From the NCBI RefSeq assembly GCF_024330105.1, contig NZ_JANDHW010000004.1:1-64000 (forward strand): DNA of 64,000 nucleotides. Direction: 5' to 3'. Position 1 is the stretch's first letter; every line of letters starts with the position of its first letter. Shown one piece after another: positions 45,038 to 54,000 of this stretch. Source of the stretch: Coprobacter tertius. GTDB taxonomy: Bacteria; Bacteroidota; Bacteroidia; Bacteroidales; Coprobacteraceae. Below the pieces are notes generated by a model. The model ran no database searches and was not told the DNA's origin. It saw only the letters and a program-made list of their open reading frames with translations. A program made the translations under genes and the position numbers.

Positions 45038-46585
45038 ATGAGAAAATACGGAATGAATGTAAGGTTTCTGATAATGTTACTTACGGTAGCATTATTTACT
45101 TCCTGTTCGAAAGAAAGTAATTACATGCAATCGATCCCTGCAGATGCGACAATCGTAATAACAGCCGATTGTAAGGCTATTGCAGAAAAAGCCGATTTTA
45201 AAGAACTATTTAAAAATCCGGAAATCAGCTCACTGTTGGCCTCTTTCCAAAAATCTCTGGGAGACGACGCCTCTAAAATGCTCGATACTGTTTTAAAAGA
45301 TCCCGAACAAAGCGGAATCTCTTTCGATAATAGTTTTGTATTATTCTCAAATGCCGTCGATGGAGAAGTCGGTATGCTTCTGAAATTAAAAGACCGCAAC
45401 AAATTCAACGAGTTACTTCAAATCATGCAAAAAGAAGGTGTAAGCAGTGAAATTTCTGATGCAAAAGGATTTAAATACTGTATCCTCGGTGAAAAAGCAT
45501 TTTGCGCATTTTCTTCAGACCGGATATTGATACTCGAATCGGCTTTCAACCGCGAATCTCCCGAGAAAATAAAAGAAAACGCCGGTAAATATATAAGGCA
45601 AGAAAAAGATAAAAGTCTTTTAGTAGATAAAGGATTCGAACGTTTTATAAAAAACCAGAAGGAAATAAATTATTGGTTTTCTATGGCCTCAACACCTCCT
45701 CAGGTATCTACAATTTATTCCTCTTTTATGCCTGACAAGTTTAAATTAGGAACAGTATATGCAATGGCAAACCTAAGTTTCGAAAAAGGCAAAATCGTTA
45801 TCACAAACGAAAGTTACTCGACCGATGCAGAAACACAGAAGATATTAGAAAATTTCTCTGAATTATGCGGGAAACTTACTGGTAAATTTTTAAAAGCGAT
45901 ACCGGCAGATGCATGGCTTACATATGACATCAATATCAATGGAAAAAAACTTCTCGAATATCTTTCCCAAAAGCAAGAAATTAAAAAACTTTTTGAAAAC
46001 AAAGAATTCGATTTTAAAGGAATGATCGAATCTATCGATGGAGATATAACACTTAGTCTCATAGATTTACCAGGGGACAACTCGTTTGTAAAAACCCCTA
46101 ACATGGCTCTTTTTGCAGAAGTAAACAACGATATACTAATTACCGAACTATCTAAATTCGGACAAATTTTAGGAATGGTTCCCCTGGGAAAAAATCAATA
46201 TGCACTAAACATGAACGGCCTCGGACTATATTTCGGAATGGCCGGTAACGACCGGTTCTTCATAACAACCGACGAAAGCATTATCGACAGCATCAATAAA
46301 GGTGCTATTGAATCGTTGGCCGATTCGCCCGCCGCTAAAGTTTTTAAAAATACAAACGGAGCAATGTATATAAATATGATAAGTATCTCAAAAGGTCTCC
46401 CCGTCAACTTATTGACTAAAGAAATAGGAGTAGGGTCAAACGAAACCGAATCCCTGAAGAAGATTCTTTCCCTTTCCACTTCAATCGAATCGAGACAGCA
46501 AGAATCCCTGAAAGGAGTAACGACTATTTATATGCAAAACCAAACGGAAAACGCCCTCACATCGATTATGAAAGCATTTAATTAA
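45038..46585 (+). CDS. DUF4836 lipoprotein
   Basis: 515 aa. Lipoprotein signal ending LFTSC at about Cys23. The start of the mature protein, YMQSIPADATIVITADCKAIAEKADF, is diagnostic of DUF4836, a Bacteroidetes family of unknown function. A second similar unit (FLKAIPADAWLTYDININGKKLLEYL, about 287-312) indicates an internal duplication. Followed after 28 bp by an ABC ATPase/permease pair on the same strand, so it may be the lipoprotein partner of that system. Confidence 0.85.
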   Translation: MRKYGMNVRFLIMLLTVALFTSCSKESNYMQSIPADATIVITADCKAIAEKADFKELFKNPEISSLLASFQKSLGDDASKMLDTVLKDPEQSGISFDNSFVLFSNAVDGEVGMLLKLKDRNKFNELLQIMQKEGVSSEISDAKGFKYCILGEKAFCAFSSDRILILESAFNRESPEKIKENAGKYIRQEKDKSLLVDKGFERFIKNQKEINYWFSMASTPPQVSTIYSSFMPDKFKLGTVYAMANLSFEKGKIVITNESYSTDAETQKILENFSELCGKLTGKFLKAIPADAWLTYDININGKKLLEYLSQKQEIKKLFENKEFDFKGMIESIDGDITLSLIDLPGDNSFVKTPNMALFAEVNNDILITELSKFGQILGMVPLGKNQYALNMNGLGLYFGMAGNDRFFITTDESIIDSINKGAIESLADSPAAKVFKNTNGAMYINMISISKGLPVNLLTKEIGVGSNETESLKKILSLSTSIESRQQESLKGVTTIYMQNQTENALTSIMKAFN

Positions 46586-46613
46586 ACAGATAGACATATA
46601 TAATGCAAGACAT

Positions 46614-47261
46614 ATGGAAAAAATAAAATTACAGCAGGTTCTACCTGCTGTTTTTGCTGAAAATCGTTCTTCTTTAGACTCCGATATCTGGTTACAGGAT
46701 ATTTCTTTCGAAAAAGGGAAATATTATCTTATCGAAGCGGCATCGGGAACCGGAAAATCTTCATTATGCAGTTATCTGTACGGTGACCGTAATGATTATT
46801 CGGGATCTATCTTTTTCGATAAAAAGAACTGCAATATATTAAGAGAAAAAGAGTGGACTGAAATAAGGCGCCATACTTTCGCTTATCTTTTCCAGGACCT
46901 GAGATTATTTCCTGAATTGCCGGCTTATGAAAATATCGAACTTAAAAACCAATTGACCCGATATAAAACAGAAATAGAAATACGTAATTATTTCGATATT
47001 TTGGGAATCGGAGACAAATGGAATACGAAAATAGGGAAAATGTCATTCGGGCAACAACAACGGGTAGCCTTTATTCGATCGATCTGTCAACCGTTCGATT
47101 TTATACTGCTCGACGAACCCATCAGTCACCTCGACGAAGAAAACGGAAAACTGATGTCTCGTATTCTATTACAAGAAGCCGCCCAGCAGAAAGCCGCCAT
47201 TATTGTTACTTCTATAGGCAAACACCTCGATATTAATTACGATAAGATATTAAGCTTATGA
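46614..47261 (+). CDS. ABC transporter ATP-binding protein
   Basis: 215 aa. Walker A AASGTGKSS near 42-50 (first Gly of GxxGxGKS replaced by Ala-Ser context), Q-loop YLFQDLRLFPELPAYENIEL near 92-111, signature MSFGQQQR near 143-150 (LSGGQ variant), Walker B FILLDEPISHLD near 162-173. The H-loop region reads VTSIGKHL, with no His after the beta strand where VTHD is usual. Resembles the LolD/MacB ATPase group. Its stop overlaps the permease start by ATGA. Confidence 0.88.
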   Translation: MEKIKLQQVLPAVFAENRSSLDSDIWLQDISFEKGKYYLIEAASGTGKSSLCSYLYGDRNDYSGSIFFDKKNCNILREKEWTEIRRHTFAYLFQDLRLFPELPAYENIELKNQLTRYKTEIEIRNYFDILGIGDKWNTKIGKMSFGQQQRVAFIRSICQPFDFILLDEPISHLDEENGKLMSRILLQEAAQQKAAIIVTSIGKHLDINYDKILSL

Positions 47262-48463
47262 AAATTGTTTGGAAACTCCTCCGTCAACATATCAGTATCG
47301 GCCAATTTACCGGTTATTTCTTAGCTAACCTGGCTGGTATATTTATCGTTCTCTTAAGTTTGCAATGTTATTATGATATATCTCCATTTCTTTCGGGAAA
47401 CGATAGTTTGCTCAAAAACGAATATCTTATTATCTCTAAAAAGGTAAACACTTTCGGTAGTCTTACCGGAAGTTCAAATCGTTTCTCGAAAGAAGATATA
47501 GAAGATTTAAAAAAACAATCTTTTGCGAAAAATATCGGAGCATTTACACCGGGACAGTATAATGTATCGGCAGGGATCAGTCTGGCCGGCCATCAAATGG
47601 ATCTTTCCACTCAAATGTTCTTCGAAGCGGTACCCGACGAATTCGTAGATACCAAAACATCCGACTGGCAATTCGTTCCGCATAGTGAATTCATCCCGAT
47701 TATACTACCCAAAAATTATTTGAATCTTTATAACTTCGGCTTTGCCCAATCTCGTAATATGCCCCAAATTTCAGAAGGTTTATTGGGTATGGTCACCATA
47801 AACATCCGTATTTCGGGAAACGGGAAGTCAGAGAATTTCAGAGGAAATATCGTCGGTTTTTCCAACCGACTGAATACGATACTGGTTCCGGAATCTTTTA
47901 TACGTTGGAGTAACCGCGAATTTGGAAACCGAGTTACAGAAGAACCTTCGAGACTGATCGTGGAAGTCGCCAACCCGGCCGACGAAGCAGTTGTCACTTA
48001 TCTGCAAAAAAACGGATATGAAGTTGAAGGAAATAATCTCGATGCCGGAAAAACGAACTATTTTCTTAAACTAATTACAGGTCTTGTAGCAACAATCGGT
48101 CTGTTTATCAGTGTCCTGTCATTTTTTATTCTAATGCTGAGCATCTACTTACTTCTCCAAAAAAATACGGATAAACTCAAGAATCTACTCCTTATCGGAT
48201 ATAGTCCCGCTCAAGTATCGCAACCTTATCAGTTACTAACGGTTGCACTAAACACAATCGTTTTGATTTTTGCCGGGCTACTCGTATATATATCGCGTAT
48301 ACATTATATCGAACTGTTATCCCGCATGTGGCCTTCTTATCAACCGGGAAACAGCATTCCGACAATATTAATCGGAATCGGTCTGTTAATTGCAGTATCG
48401 GTATTAAATGCAGCGATCATACGTCAAAAAATAAATCGGTTGTGGAAAGGGGAAAGAAAATAG
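47258..48463 (+). CDS. FtsX/MacB-like ABC permease
   Basis: 401 aa. One N-terminal TM (FTGYFLANLAGIFIVLLSL, about 16-34), a periplasmic MacB-PCD-like domain (about 40-265), then three TM segments near 272-300, 324-346 and 365-392, the FtsX topology. Such permeases use mechanotransmission and do not import solute. Coupled to the ATPase by a 4-nt overlap. Cargo unknown; adjacency to a lipoprotein gene and peptidoglycan genes suggests an envelope role. Ends 2 bp from the convergent SpoIID gene. Confidence 0.85.
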   Translation: MKIVWKLLRQHISIGQFTGYFLANLAGIFIVLLSLQCYYDISPFLSGNDSLLKNEYLIISKKVNTFGSLTGSSNRFSKEDIEDLKKQSFAKNIGAFTPGQYNVSAGISLAGHQMDLSTQMFFEAVPDEFVDTKTSDWQFVPHSEFIPIILPKNYLNLYNFGFAQSRNMPQISEGLLGMVTINIRISGNGKSENFRGNIVGFSNRLNTILVPESFIRWSNREFGNRVTEEPSRLIVEVANPADEAVVTYLQKNGYEVEGNNLDAGKTNYFLKLITGLVATIGLFISVLSFFILMLSIYLLLQKNTDKLKNLLLIGYSPAQVSQPYQLLTVALNTIVLIFAGLLVYISRIHYIELLSRMWPSYQPGNSIPTILIGIGLLIAVSVLNAAIIRQKINRLWKGERK

Positions 48464-48465
48464 CC

Positions 48466-49788
48466 TCATGGGTATATATGCCTGAGTTCGGTATTTTTGA
48501 AATAATGTTCCAAAATCTGACGATAAGAATACCCTTTTTCCCCCATTACAGCCGCCCCGATCTGGCATAAGCCCACGCCATGCCCCCACCCGGCACCGAT
48601 GAGGACAAACTCTTCGGGAATACCTTTTCCCGAACCCGATTTATCGACAACAAAAGCCGAACTGTATAAATGAGTTTCGGATAAAGCCCTACGTATCAGT
48701 AACTCCTTACCGATAACGACCGTGCGTTTCGTCCCTATAATCTTTAACCGGATAATCCGTCCTGATGCCCCTCTCAAAAGGGGTATCAGATCGCATATCT
48801 CTCCGAAATCTATACCCAGTTTCTTTTGCAACAACCGTGAAAGGTGCGCCTGCCGAAATTTTATGGTCCAACGAAAAAAATCCTTTGTTTCCCGGTCATA
48901 ATCATTCAATACCTGATCGAGCACGGCCTCATCTCGTGTATTACAAAAAACATCGGGAACGCTGCGTATAAATATATTCGCTGCCTCTTCAGAAGAAAAA
49001 TCAGGCATTATCCGATCATCCTCCCGATCGTAAACAGGCGTAAGATAATCGTGAGGGGCATTGTCCCAACACGATTCAAACCGTTCGCTTACCCCCCCGC
49101 AACATTTCGAAAAACGGGCATCACACACTTTTCCGTCATACACCAGCACTTCACCACGGGTTTCACGTACCGCTTCGGCAACCTCAGGAAGAAAAGCTTT
49201 AGTAATGCCCTGATAACGCTGACAATGATCATCGGCACAAACATCATATAAAACATGCTCTTCGCGATCGAACCATTTTATAATTTCTTCTCCATTTTCA
49301 ACACATCTTTCCACCGTAGATTTATTCCCTTTTTCGGAAAGTTGCGCCAATAACCAGCTACGAGAAATTACAGCATGAGCACGTAATAATGCCGCCGAAG
49401 CCGAAGCCTTCATTTCCGATGAAATAACACTGATCAAATAAGTCTCCAAAGGGACTCGGTTTATCGCAACTAATCCCGATTCGTCGCAAATAATTTTCAA
49501 TTCTCCGGGAAATCGTTGACTCTCTTTCCTCTCCCAATGAAACCGTATACCGATAAGTACTTGCGAAATATCGAACGAAATATCGGAAACCGTAGGAACA
49601 AATGATAATTCATCGTAAATCTTTTCACAAAAGCATACTTTTCCACCCTCCGACCGAATGATATAGGTTCCCGGGGCTACCATAGAGATTCCATTCAAAC
49701 AAAAATCTCCATTCAATGAAAATTCCAATTCCTTACGATGTACGATACCGACTTCTATATAAGGCTCCTTATCCTGCATAGTATACAT
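48466..49788 (-). CDS. SpoIID/LytB-domain protein
   Basis: 440 aa. The SpoIID domain is clear: LETYLISVISSEMKASASAALLRAHAVISRSWLL (about 118-151; the Glu before Met is the catalytic position in SpoIID) and GAGWGHGVGLCQIGAAVMGEKGYSYRQILEHYF (about 397-429). SpoIID cleaves denuded glycan strands, leaving 1,6-anhydroMurNAc ends. There is no obvious signal peptide at MYTMQDKEPYIEVGIVHR, which is odd for a wall enzyme. Divergent from the MurNAc-recycling operon, supporting a role in feeding it. Confidence 0.9.
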   Translation of the reverse strand: MYTMQDKEPYIEVGIVHRKELEFSLNGDFCLNGISMVAPGTYIIRSEGGKVCFCEKIYDELSFVPTVSDISFDISQVLIGIRFHWERKESQRFPGELKIICDESGLVAINRVPLETYLISVISSEMKASASAALLRAHAVISRSWLLAQLSEKGNKSTVERCVENGEEIIKWFDREEHVLYDVCADDHCQRYQGITKAFLPEVAEAVRETRGEVLVYDGKVCDARFSKCCGGVSERFESCWDNAPHDYLTPVYDREDDRIMPDFSSEEAANIFIRSVPDVFCNTRDEAVLDQVLNDYDRETKDFFRWTIKFRQAHLSRLLQKKLGIDFGEICDLIPLLRGASGRIIRLKIIGTKRTVVIGKELLIRRALSETHLYSSAFVVDKSGSGKGIPEEFVLIGAGWGHGVGLCQIGAAVMGEKGYSYRQILEHYFKNTELRHIYP

Positions 49789-49897
49789 TTTATAATTTTC
49801 TTTCGCAAAGTAACATAATCTTTTGCTGTTGTCGCACTTGAAGATCAGGTTTCTGAATATTTTTTAATAAATTGCAGGCACATATCAGAAATCTACA

Positions 49898-50731
49898 ATG
49901 AATATACTTATCGCCGATAGTGGATCTACCAAAACGGATTGGTGCCTTACCAACGGGACAAATCATTACCGTTTCGAAACAGCGGGTATCAACCCGTTCT
50001 TGCAATCGACCGAAGAAATTACATCCCAGATACAGAATATATTCGACAATCACCCGATCGATGAAGTTTTCTTTTACGGCGCAGGATGTATCGGTGAAAA
50101 AGCCATCGAAAGAGTTAGTCTGGCAATAGAGAATGCGACAGGAGTTCATCGTATAGAAATACATGACGATCTTACCGGGGCTGCCAGATCGCTATGCGGC
50201 CATAAAGCAGGAATTGCCTGTATTTTGGGAACCGGATCGAACTCATGTCAATATGACGGAGAAAAGATCGTACGTCATACTCCACCATTAGGTTATGTGT
50301 TAGGTGACGAAGGAAGCGGAAACGCATTAGGGAAACGACTACTTTCCGACTTCCTGAAAGGACAAATGCCCCGGCAGATATCCAAAGATTTCAAAGAACG
50401 TTTCGGCATTACTCAGGAAAACGTTTTGGAAGCAGTATACCGACGTCCTTTCCCTAACCGCTATATGGCCTCCTTTGCAATCTTCTTAAATATGCATGAA
50501 AATGAAGATTATACACAATATATCCTAAAAGAAAATTTCAGCAACTTTTTTAAACGTAACATATTGCAATACGACCCGGAACTACCGGTACATTTTACCG
50601 GTTCTGTTGCCTGGCATTTCAAAAAAATTCTTATCGAAACCGCTATCGCACACCATTTCAAACCGGGTCGTGTGGTAAAAAATCCCATCGACGGATTAAT
50701 CTCATATCATTTACAAAACTCGATTGGTTAA
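49898..50731 (+). CDS. murK: BadF/BadG-type sugar kinase, probably MurNAc kinase (MurK-like)
   Basis: 277 aa. ASKHA fold: phosphate-1 motif ADSGSTKTDWCL (6-17), phosphate-2 ACILGTGSNSC near 108-118, and GYVLGDEGSGNALGKRLL near 133-150, as in GlcNAc/MurNAc kinases. Placement next to murQ and an AmpG-like transporter matches the murT-murK-murQ salvage genes known in Tannerella forsythia, so the substrate is more likely MurNAc than GlcNAc. The product MurNAc-6-P would feed MurQ, 22 bp downstream. Kinase fold is certain, substrate is inferred. Confidence 0.85.
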   Translation: MNILIADSGSTKTDWCLTNGTNHYRFETAGINPFLQSTEEITSQIQNIFDNHPIDEVFFYGAGCIGEKAIERVSLAIENATGVHRIEIHDDLTGAARSLCGHKAGIACILGTGSNSCQYDGEKIVRHTPPLGYVLGDEGSGNALGKRLLSDFLKGQMPRQISKDFKERFGITQENVLEAVYRRPFPNRYMASFAIFLNMHENEDYTQYILKENFSNFFKRNILQYDPELPVHFTGSVAWHFKKILIETAIAHHFKPGRVVKNPIDGLISYHLQNSIG

Positions 50732-50753
50732 TACAGAAAACAAATAATAAAAA

Positions 50754-51578
50754 ATGTCTTTTGAAAAAATTACAGAGCAATCCTCTTTATACGATAACTT
50801 AGAAAATAAACCGGTACTCGAATTACTTACCGATATTAATAATGAAGATAAAAAAGTAGCCTTCGCCGTAGAAAAGACAATACCACAAATAGAAAAACTG
50901 GTAACGGCCATCGTAAAACGAATGAAACGTGGAGGTCGTATTTTTTATATGGGTGCCGGTACGAGCGGACGGCTCGGTGTTCTCGACGCATCTGAAATTC
51001 CACCGACATACGGTATGCCGAACACGTATGTTATCGGATTAATTGCCGGAGGGGACAAAGCCCTGCGTAATCCGGTAGAATCGGCTGAAGACAGTGAAGA
51101 CCGGGGCTGGCAAGAACTCTTACAGCACAATATAAATATAAACGATACCGTTATCGGCATCGCCGCTTCGGGAACGACCCCTTATGTTATCGGAGCCCTG
51201 AAACATTGCCGGGAAAAAGGTATTCTTACGGGAGCAGTCACCTGTAATCCCGGTTCTCCCGTTGCACAACAGGCCGATATACCGATCGAAGCGATTGTAG
51301 GCCCGGAATATGTGACAGGTAGTACCCGCATGAAATCGGGGACTGCACAAAAAATGATATTGAATATGATTACCACTGCAACGATGATTCGCCTCGGAAG
51401 AGTTAAAGGAAATCGCATGGTAAACATGCAACTAACCAACCGAAAGCTTATCGACAGAGGTACTCGAATGATTATGGAAGAGACTTCTCTCTCTTATGAA
51501 GAAGCTTATAACTTGTTACTATTGCATGGTTCGGTAAAAAAAGCGGTAGATGCATATCATTCAAATTCAGCATTATGA
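50754..51578 (+). CDS. murQ: N-acetylmuramic acid 6-phosphate etherase
   Basis: 274 aa. Cleaves the lactyl ether of MurNAc-6-P to GlcNAc-6-P and D-lactate. Signatures: [38 protein letters not shown] (about 63-86, SIS sugar-phosphate site with catalytic Glu), [16 protein letters not shown] near 136-151, and [24 protein letters not shown] near 182-205. Length is slightly short of the E. coli enzyme, as it ends soon after [15 protein letters not shown]. Overlaps the next gene by ATGA. Confidence 0.96.
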   Translation: MSFEKITEQSSLYDNLENKPVLELLTDINNEDKKVAFAVEKTIPQIEKLVTAIVKRMKRGGRIFYMGAGTSGRLGVLDASEIPPTYGMPNTYVIGLIAGGDKALRNPVESAEDSEDRGWQELLQHNININDTVIGIAASGTTPYVIGALKHCREKGILTGAVTCNPGSPVAQQADIPIEAIVGPEYVTGSTRMKSGTAQKMILNMITTATMIRLGRVKGNRMVNMQLTNRKLIDRGTRMIMEETSLSYEEAYNLLLLHGSVKKAVDAYHSNSAL

Positions 51579-53035
51579 AAAATATTAATTGTTTTATTTA
51601 TTATATTTCCGACGAGCAGGTACGCCAAGCTGTCGAAATATTCAGCAATTCCAAAGAAGTAAATCGCATATATCTTCTATTTCAAGGAGATAACACACCT
51701 TCAACCAAATGTTGTATTCCTCTAAAAATAAATGGAATAAATACGACAGAAACCGCAAAAGCCATTTCCCGGCTAACTGATACGGATTATTCTCTGGTAT
51801 GTCTTTCGCCGGTAACTCTGATACCGGGTGCTTTTTCCGTTCAACGTTTCACTCAACTTGCAGAAGACAGCAATTCGGGTATGCTTTATTCCGACTCATA
51901 CCGTACAACTGAAAAAGGAACAATAAAACATCCTTTAATAGACTATCAGGAAGGCAGTCTCAGGGATGATTTCGATTTCGGACCGCTCGTTTTATATCGA
52001 TCGGAAGCATTACAAAAAGCAGTTGAAAATCTTCCGGCGTATAAACATGCAGCCTGGTATGCAATAAGATTATCTATCTCCTGCCAATATTCCATCGTTC
52101 ATATCAACGAATATCTTTATAGCAATGAAGAAACCGATCTGCGTCGGTCGGGAGAAAAACAATTCGATTACGTCGATCCGAAAAATCGTGACGTACAAAA
52201 AGAAATGGAAGATGCCTGTACAATACATCTGAAAAATATCGGGGCATATCTTCCTCCTGTTTACAAAGACATTTGTAACGACACCGGTATTTTTCCCGTT
52301 GAAGCATCGGTTATTATCCCTGTATATAATCGAGAACGGACTATTGCAGACGCAATACAGTCTGTATTAAAACAAAGCTGCGATTTCCCGTTTAACATTA
52401 TTGTTATCGATAACCATTCAACAGACCGAACGACAGATATTGTTTCGGAATTTTCCGAAAACAAACGCGTAATACATCTCATTCCCGAACAAACCGATTT
52501 GGGAATAGGCGGTTGCTGGACACTCGGAATACATCATCCCGAATGCGGTAGATACGCCGTACAGCTCGATAGCGACGATATTTACAAAGATAAACATACC
52601 CTGCAAACTATTATCGAAACATTTCGAAAAGAACGGTGTGCCATGGTTATCGGTAGTTACGTAATGACCGATTTCAATATGCAAGTTATTCCTCCCGGGG
52701 TAATCGATCACCGGGAATGGAGTGAAGAAAACGGCCGGAATAATGCGCTGCGAATTAATGGACTGGGCGCTCCGAGAGCTTTTTACACCCCTCTGTTACG
52801 CAAATTTAATGTTCCCAATACGAGTTACGGGGAAGATTATGCTTTAGGTCTCAGATTCTCGAGAGAATACCGTATCGGACGTATTTATGAAGTTATTTAT
52901 TTATGCCGACGCTGGGAGGGAAATTCCGACGCAGCATTAGACATCGACCGAATAAATGCCAATAACCTCTATAAAGACCGGCTACGCACGATCGAGATAC
53001 AAGCCCGGAAAAAAATAAATAAATTAAAAAAATAG
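51575..53035 (+). CDS. Two-part family 2 glycosyltransferase in the MurNAc operon
   Basis: 486 aa. The first ~225 residues look like a GT-A-related module ([46 protein letters not shown]); the second (about 240-475) is a complete GT2 domain: [67 protein letters not shown]. No membrane segment. Acceptor and donor unknown. Overlaps murQ by 4 nt and is 2 bp from the DUF4922 gene, so it is a fixed part of this operon. A cytosolic glycosyltransferase in a sugar-salvage operon is unexpected. Confidence 0.85.
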   Translation: MKNINCFIYYISDEQVRQAVEIFSNSKEVNRIYLLFQGDNTPSTKCCIPLKINGINTTETAKAISRLTDTDYSLVCLSPVTLIPGAFSVQRFTQLAEDSNSGMLYSDSYRTTEKGTIKHPLIDYQEGSLRDDFDFGPLVLYRSEALQKAVENLPAYKHAAWYAIRLSISCQYSIVHINEYLYSNEETDLRRSGEKQFDYVDPKNRDVQKEMEDACTIHLKNIGAYLPPVYKDICNDTGIFPVEASVIIPVYNRERTIADAIQSVLKQSCDFPFNIIVIDNHSTDRTTDIVSEFSENKRVIHLIPEQTDLGIGGCWTLGIHHPECGRYAVQLDSDDIYKDKHTLQTIIETFRKERCAMVIGSYVMTDFNMQVIPPGVIDHREWSEENGRNNALRINGLGAPRAFYTPLLRKFNVPNTSYGEDYALGLRFSREYRIGRIYEVIYLCRRWEGNSDAALDIDRINANNLYKDRLRTIEIQARKKINKLKK

Positions 53036-53037
53036 CC

Positions 53038-54000
53038 ATGGACTCGTTTTATCAAAAAGCACTCGATATGTTTGCCTCACAGGTGAAAAACTGGTCAATG
53101 GCTTCAAATAATTACGCTGCACTCCAAAAAATAATGACCCGCACAATTCCTTGTGGCGAAATGACAGTAAAATTACAATGTAATCCGGCCCGCATCGTCT
53201 CAACGACTTCAAACTTATCTGGCGAAAAAATAGAAAAAAGAGCGTGCTTCCTCTGTGCCCGAAACAGACCACCTGAACAGAAATCTTTACCCTGGAACGA
53301 TTCTTATGAAGTATTGGTAAACCCATTCCCGATATTTCCCAAACACTTTACGATACCGGCTTTAAAACATTCTCCACAACAAATCACCGGACGAATCGAC
53401 GACATGCTTTCACTGGCCCGCATTTTTTCCGATTTTGTCTTGTTTTATAACGGTCCACGATGCGGAGCTTCAGCACCGGACCACATGCATTTTCAAGCAG
53501 GGAACAAAGGGTTTCTACCCATAGAATACAACTGGGAATCACTATCGGAAAGCCTGGGAGAATACATCTTGGAATATGAAAAACTGCGGGTTTCTCATCT
53601 AAACGGTTACCCACAAACCGTCTTTATTATCGAATCGGGGAAAAAAGAAATAATCAAAACCATTTTCGGTAAATTAATAAAAATTCTATCTTCTGACAAC
53701 AATGCCGGATACGAACCCATGATGAATTTATTATGCCTGTACGATAAGGATAAATGGAGATTGTATATTTTTCCAAGAAGAGCGCACCGGCCCCGCCAAT
53801 ATTACACGCAAGGAGAAAAACAGAGGCTAATCAGTCCCGGAACAGTAGACATCAGCGGAGTCATCATCGTACCTCGCCCTACTGATTACGAATCTATCAC
53901 AGAAGAGGAAGTTTGGGATATATTGCAGCAAGTTTCGGTAACCCCCGAAGAAGAACAAAGAATTATTACCGAATTAAAGAAAATACCGTATGACTTCTGA
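53038..54000 (+). CDS. DUF4922 protein, predicted HIT/GalT-like nucleotidyltransferase or phosphorylase
   Basis: 320 aa, uncharacterised. The motif H149-M-H151-F-Q153 (APDHMHFQAG) fits the HxHxQ active site of the GalT/Ap4A-phosphorylase branch of the HIT superfamily, where the second His is nucleotidylated. C70-F-L-C73 before ARNRPPEQ is a conserved Cys pair that could bind metal. NPFPIFPKHFTIPALKHSPQ (about 97-116) parallels the substrate loop in that branch. Expected chemistry is transfer or phosphorolysis of a nucleotide-sugar bond; the substrate is unknown. 2 bp after the GT2 gene; overlaps the transporter gene by 11 nt. Confidence 0.8.
   Translation: MDSFYQKALDMFASQVKNWSMASNNYAALQKIMTRTIPCGEMTVKLQCNPARIVSTTSNLSGEKIEKRACFLCARNRPPEQKSLPWNDSYEVLVNPFPIFPKHFTIPALKHSPQQITGRIDDMLSLARIFSDFVLFYNGPRCGASAPDHMHFQAGNKGFLPIEYNWESLSESLGEYILEYEKLRVSHLNGYPQTVFIIESGKKEIIKTIFGKLIKILSSDNNAGYEPMMNLLCLYDKDKWRLYIFPRRAHRPRQYYTQGEKQRLISPGTVDISGVIIVPRPTDYESITEEEVWDILQQVSVTPEEEQRIITELKKIPYDF

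Noticed and set aside
49790-50164. 124-codon minus-strand ORF opposite the start of the MurK-like gene
   Set aside because: Overlaps the conserved kinase N-terminus and shows no recognisable domain or promoter.
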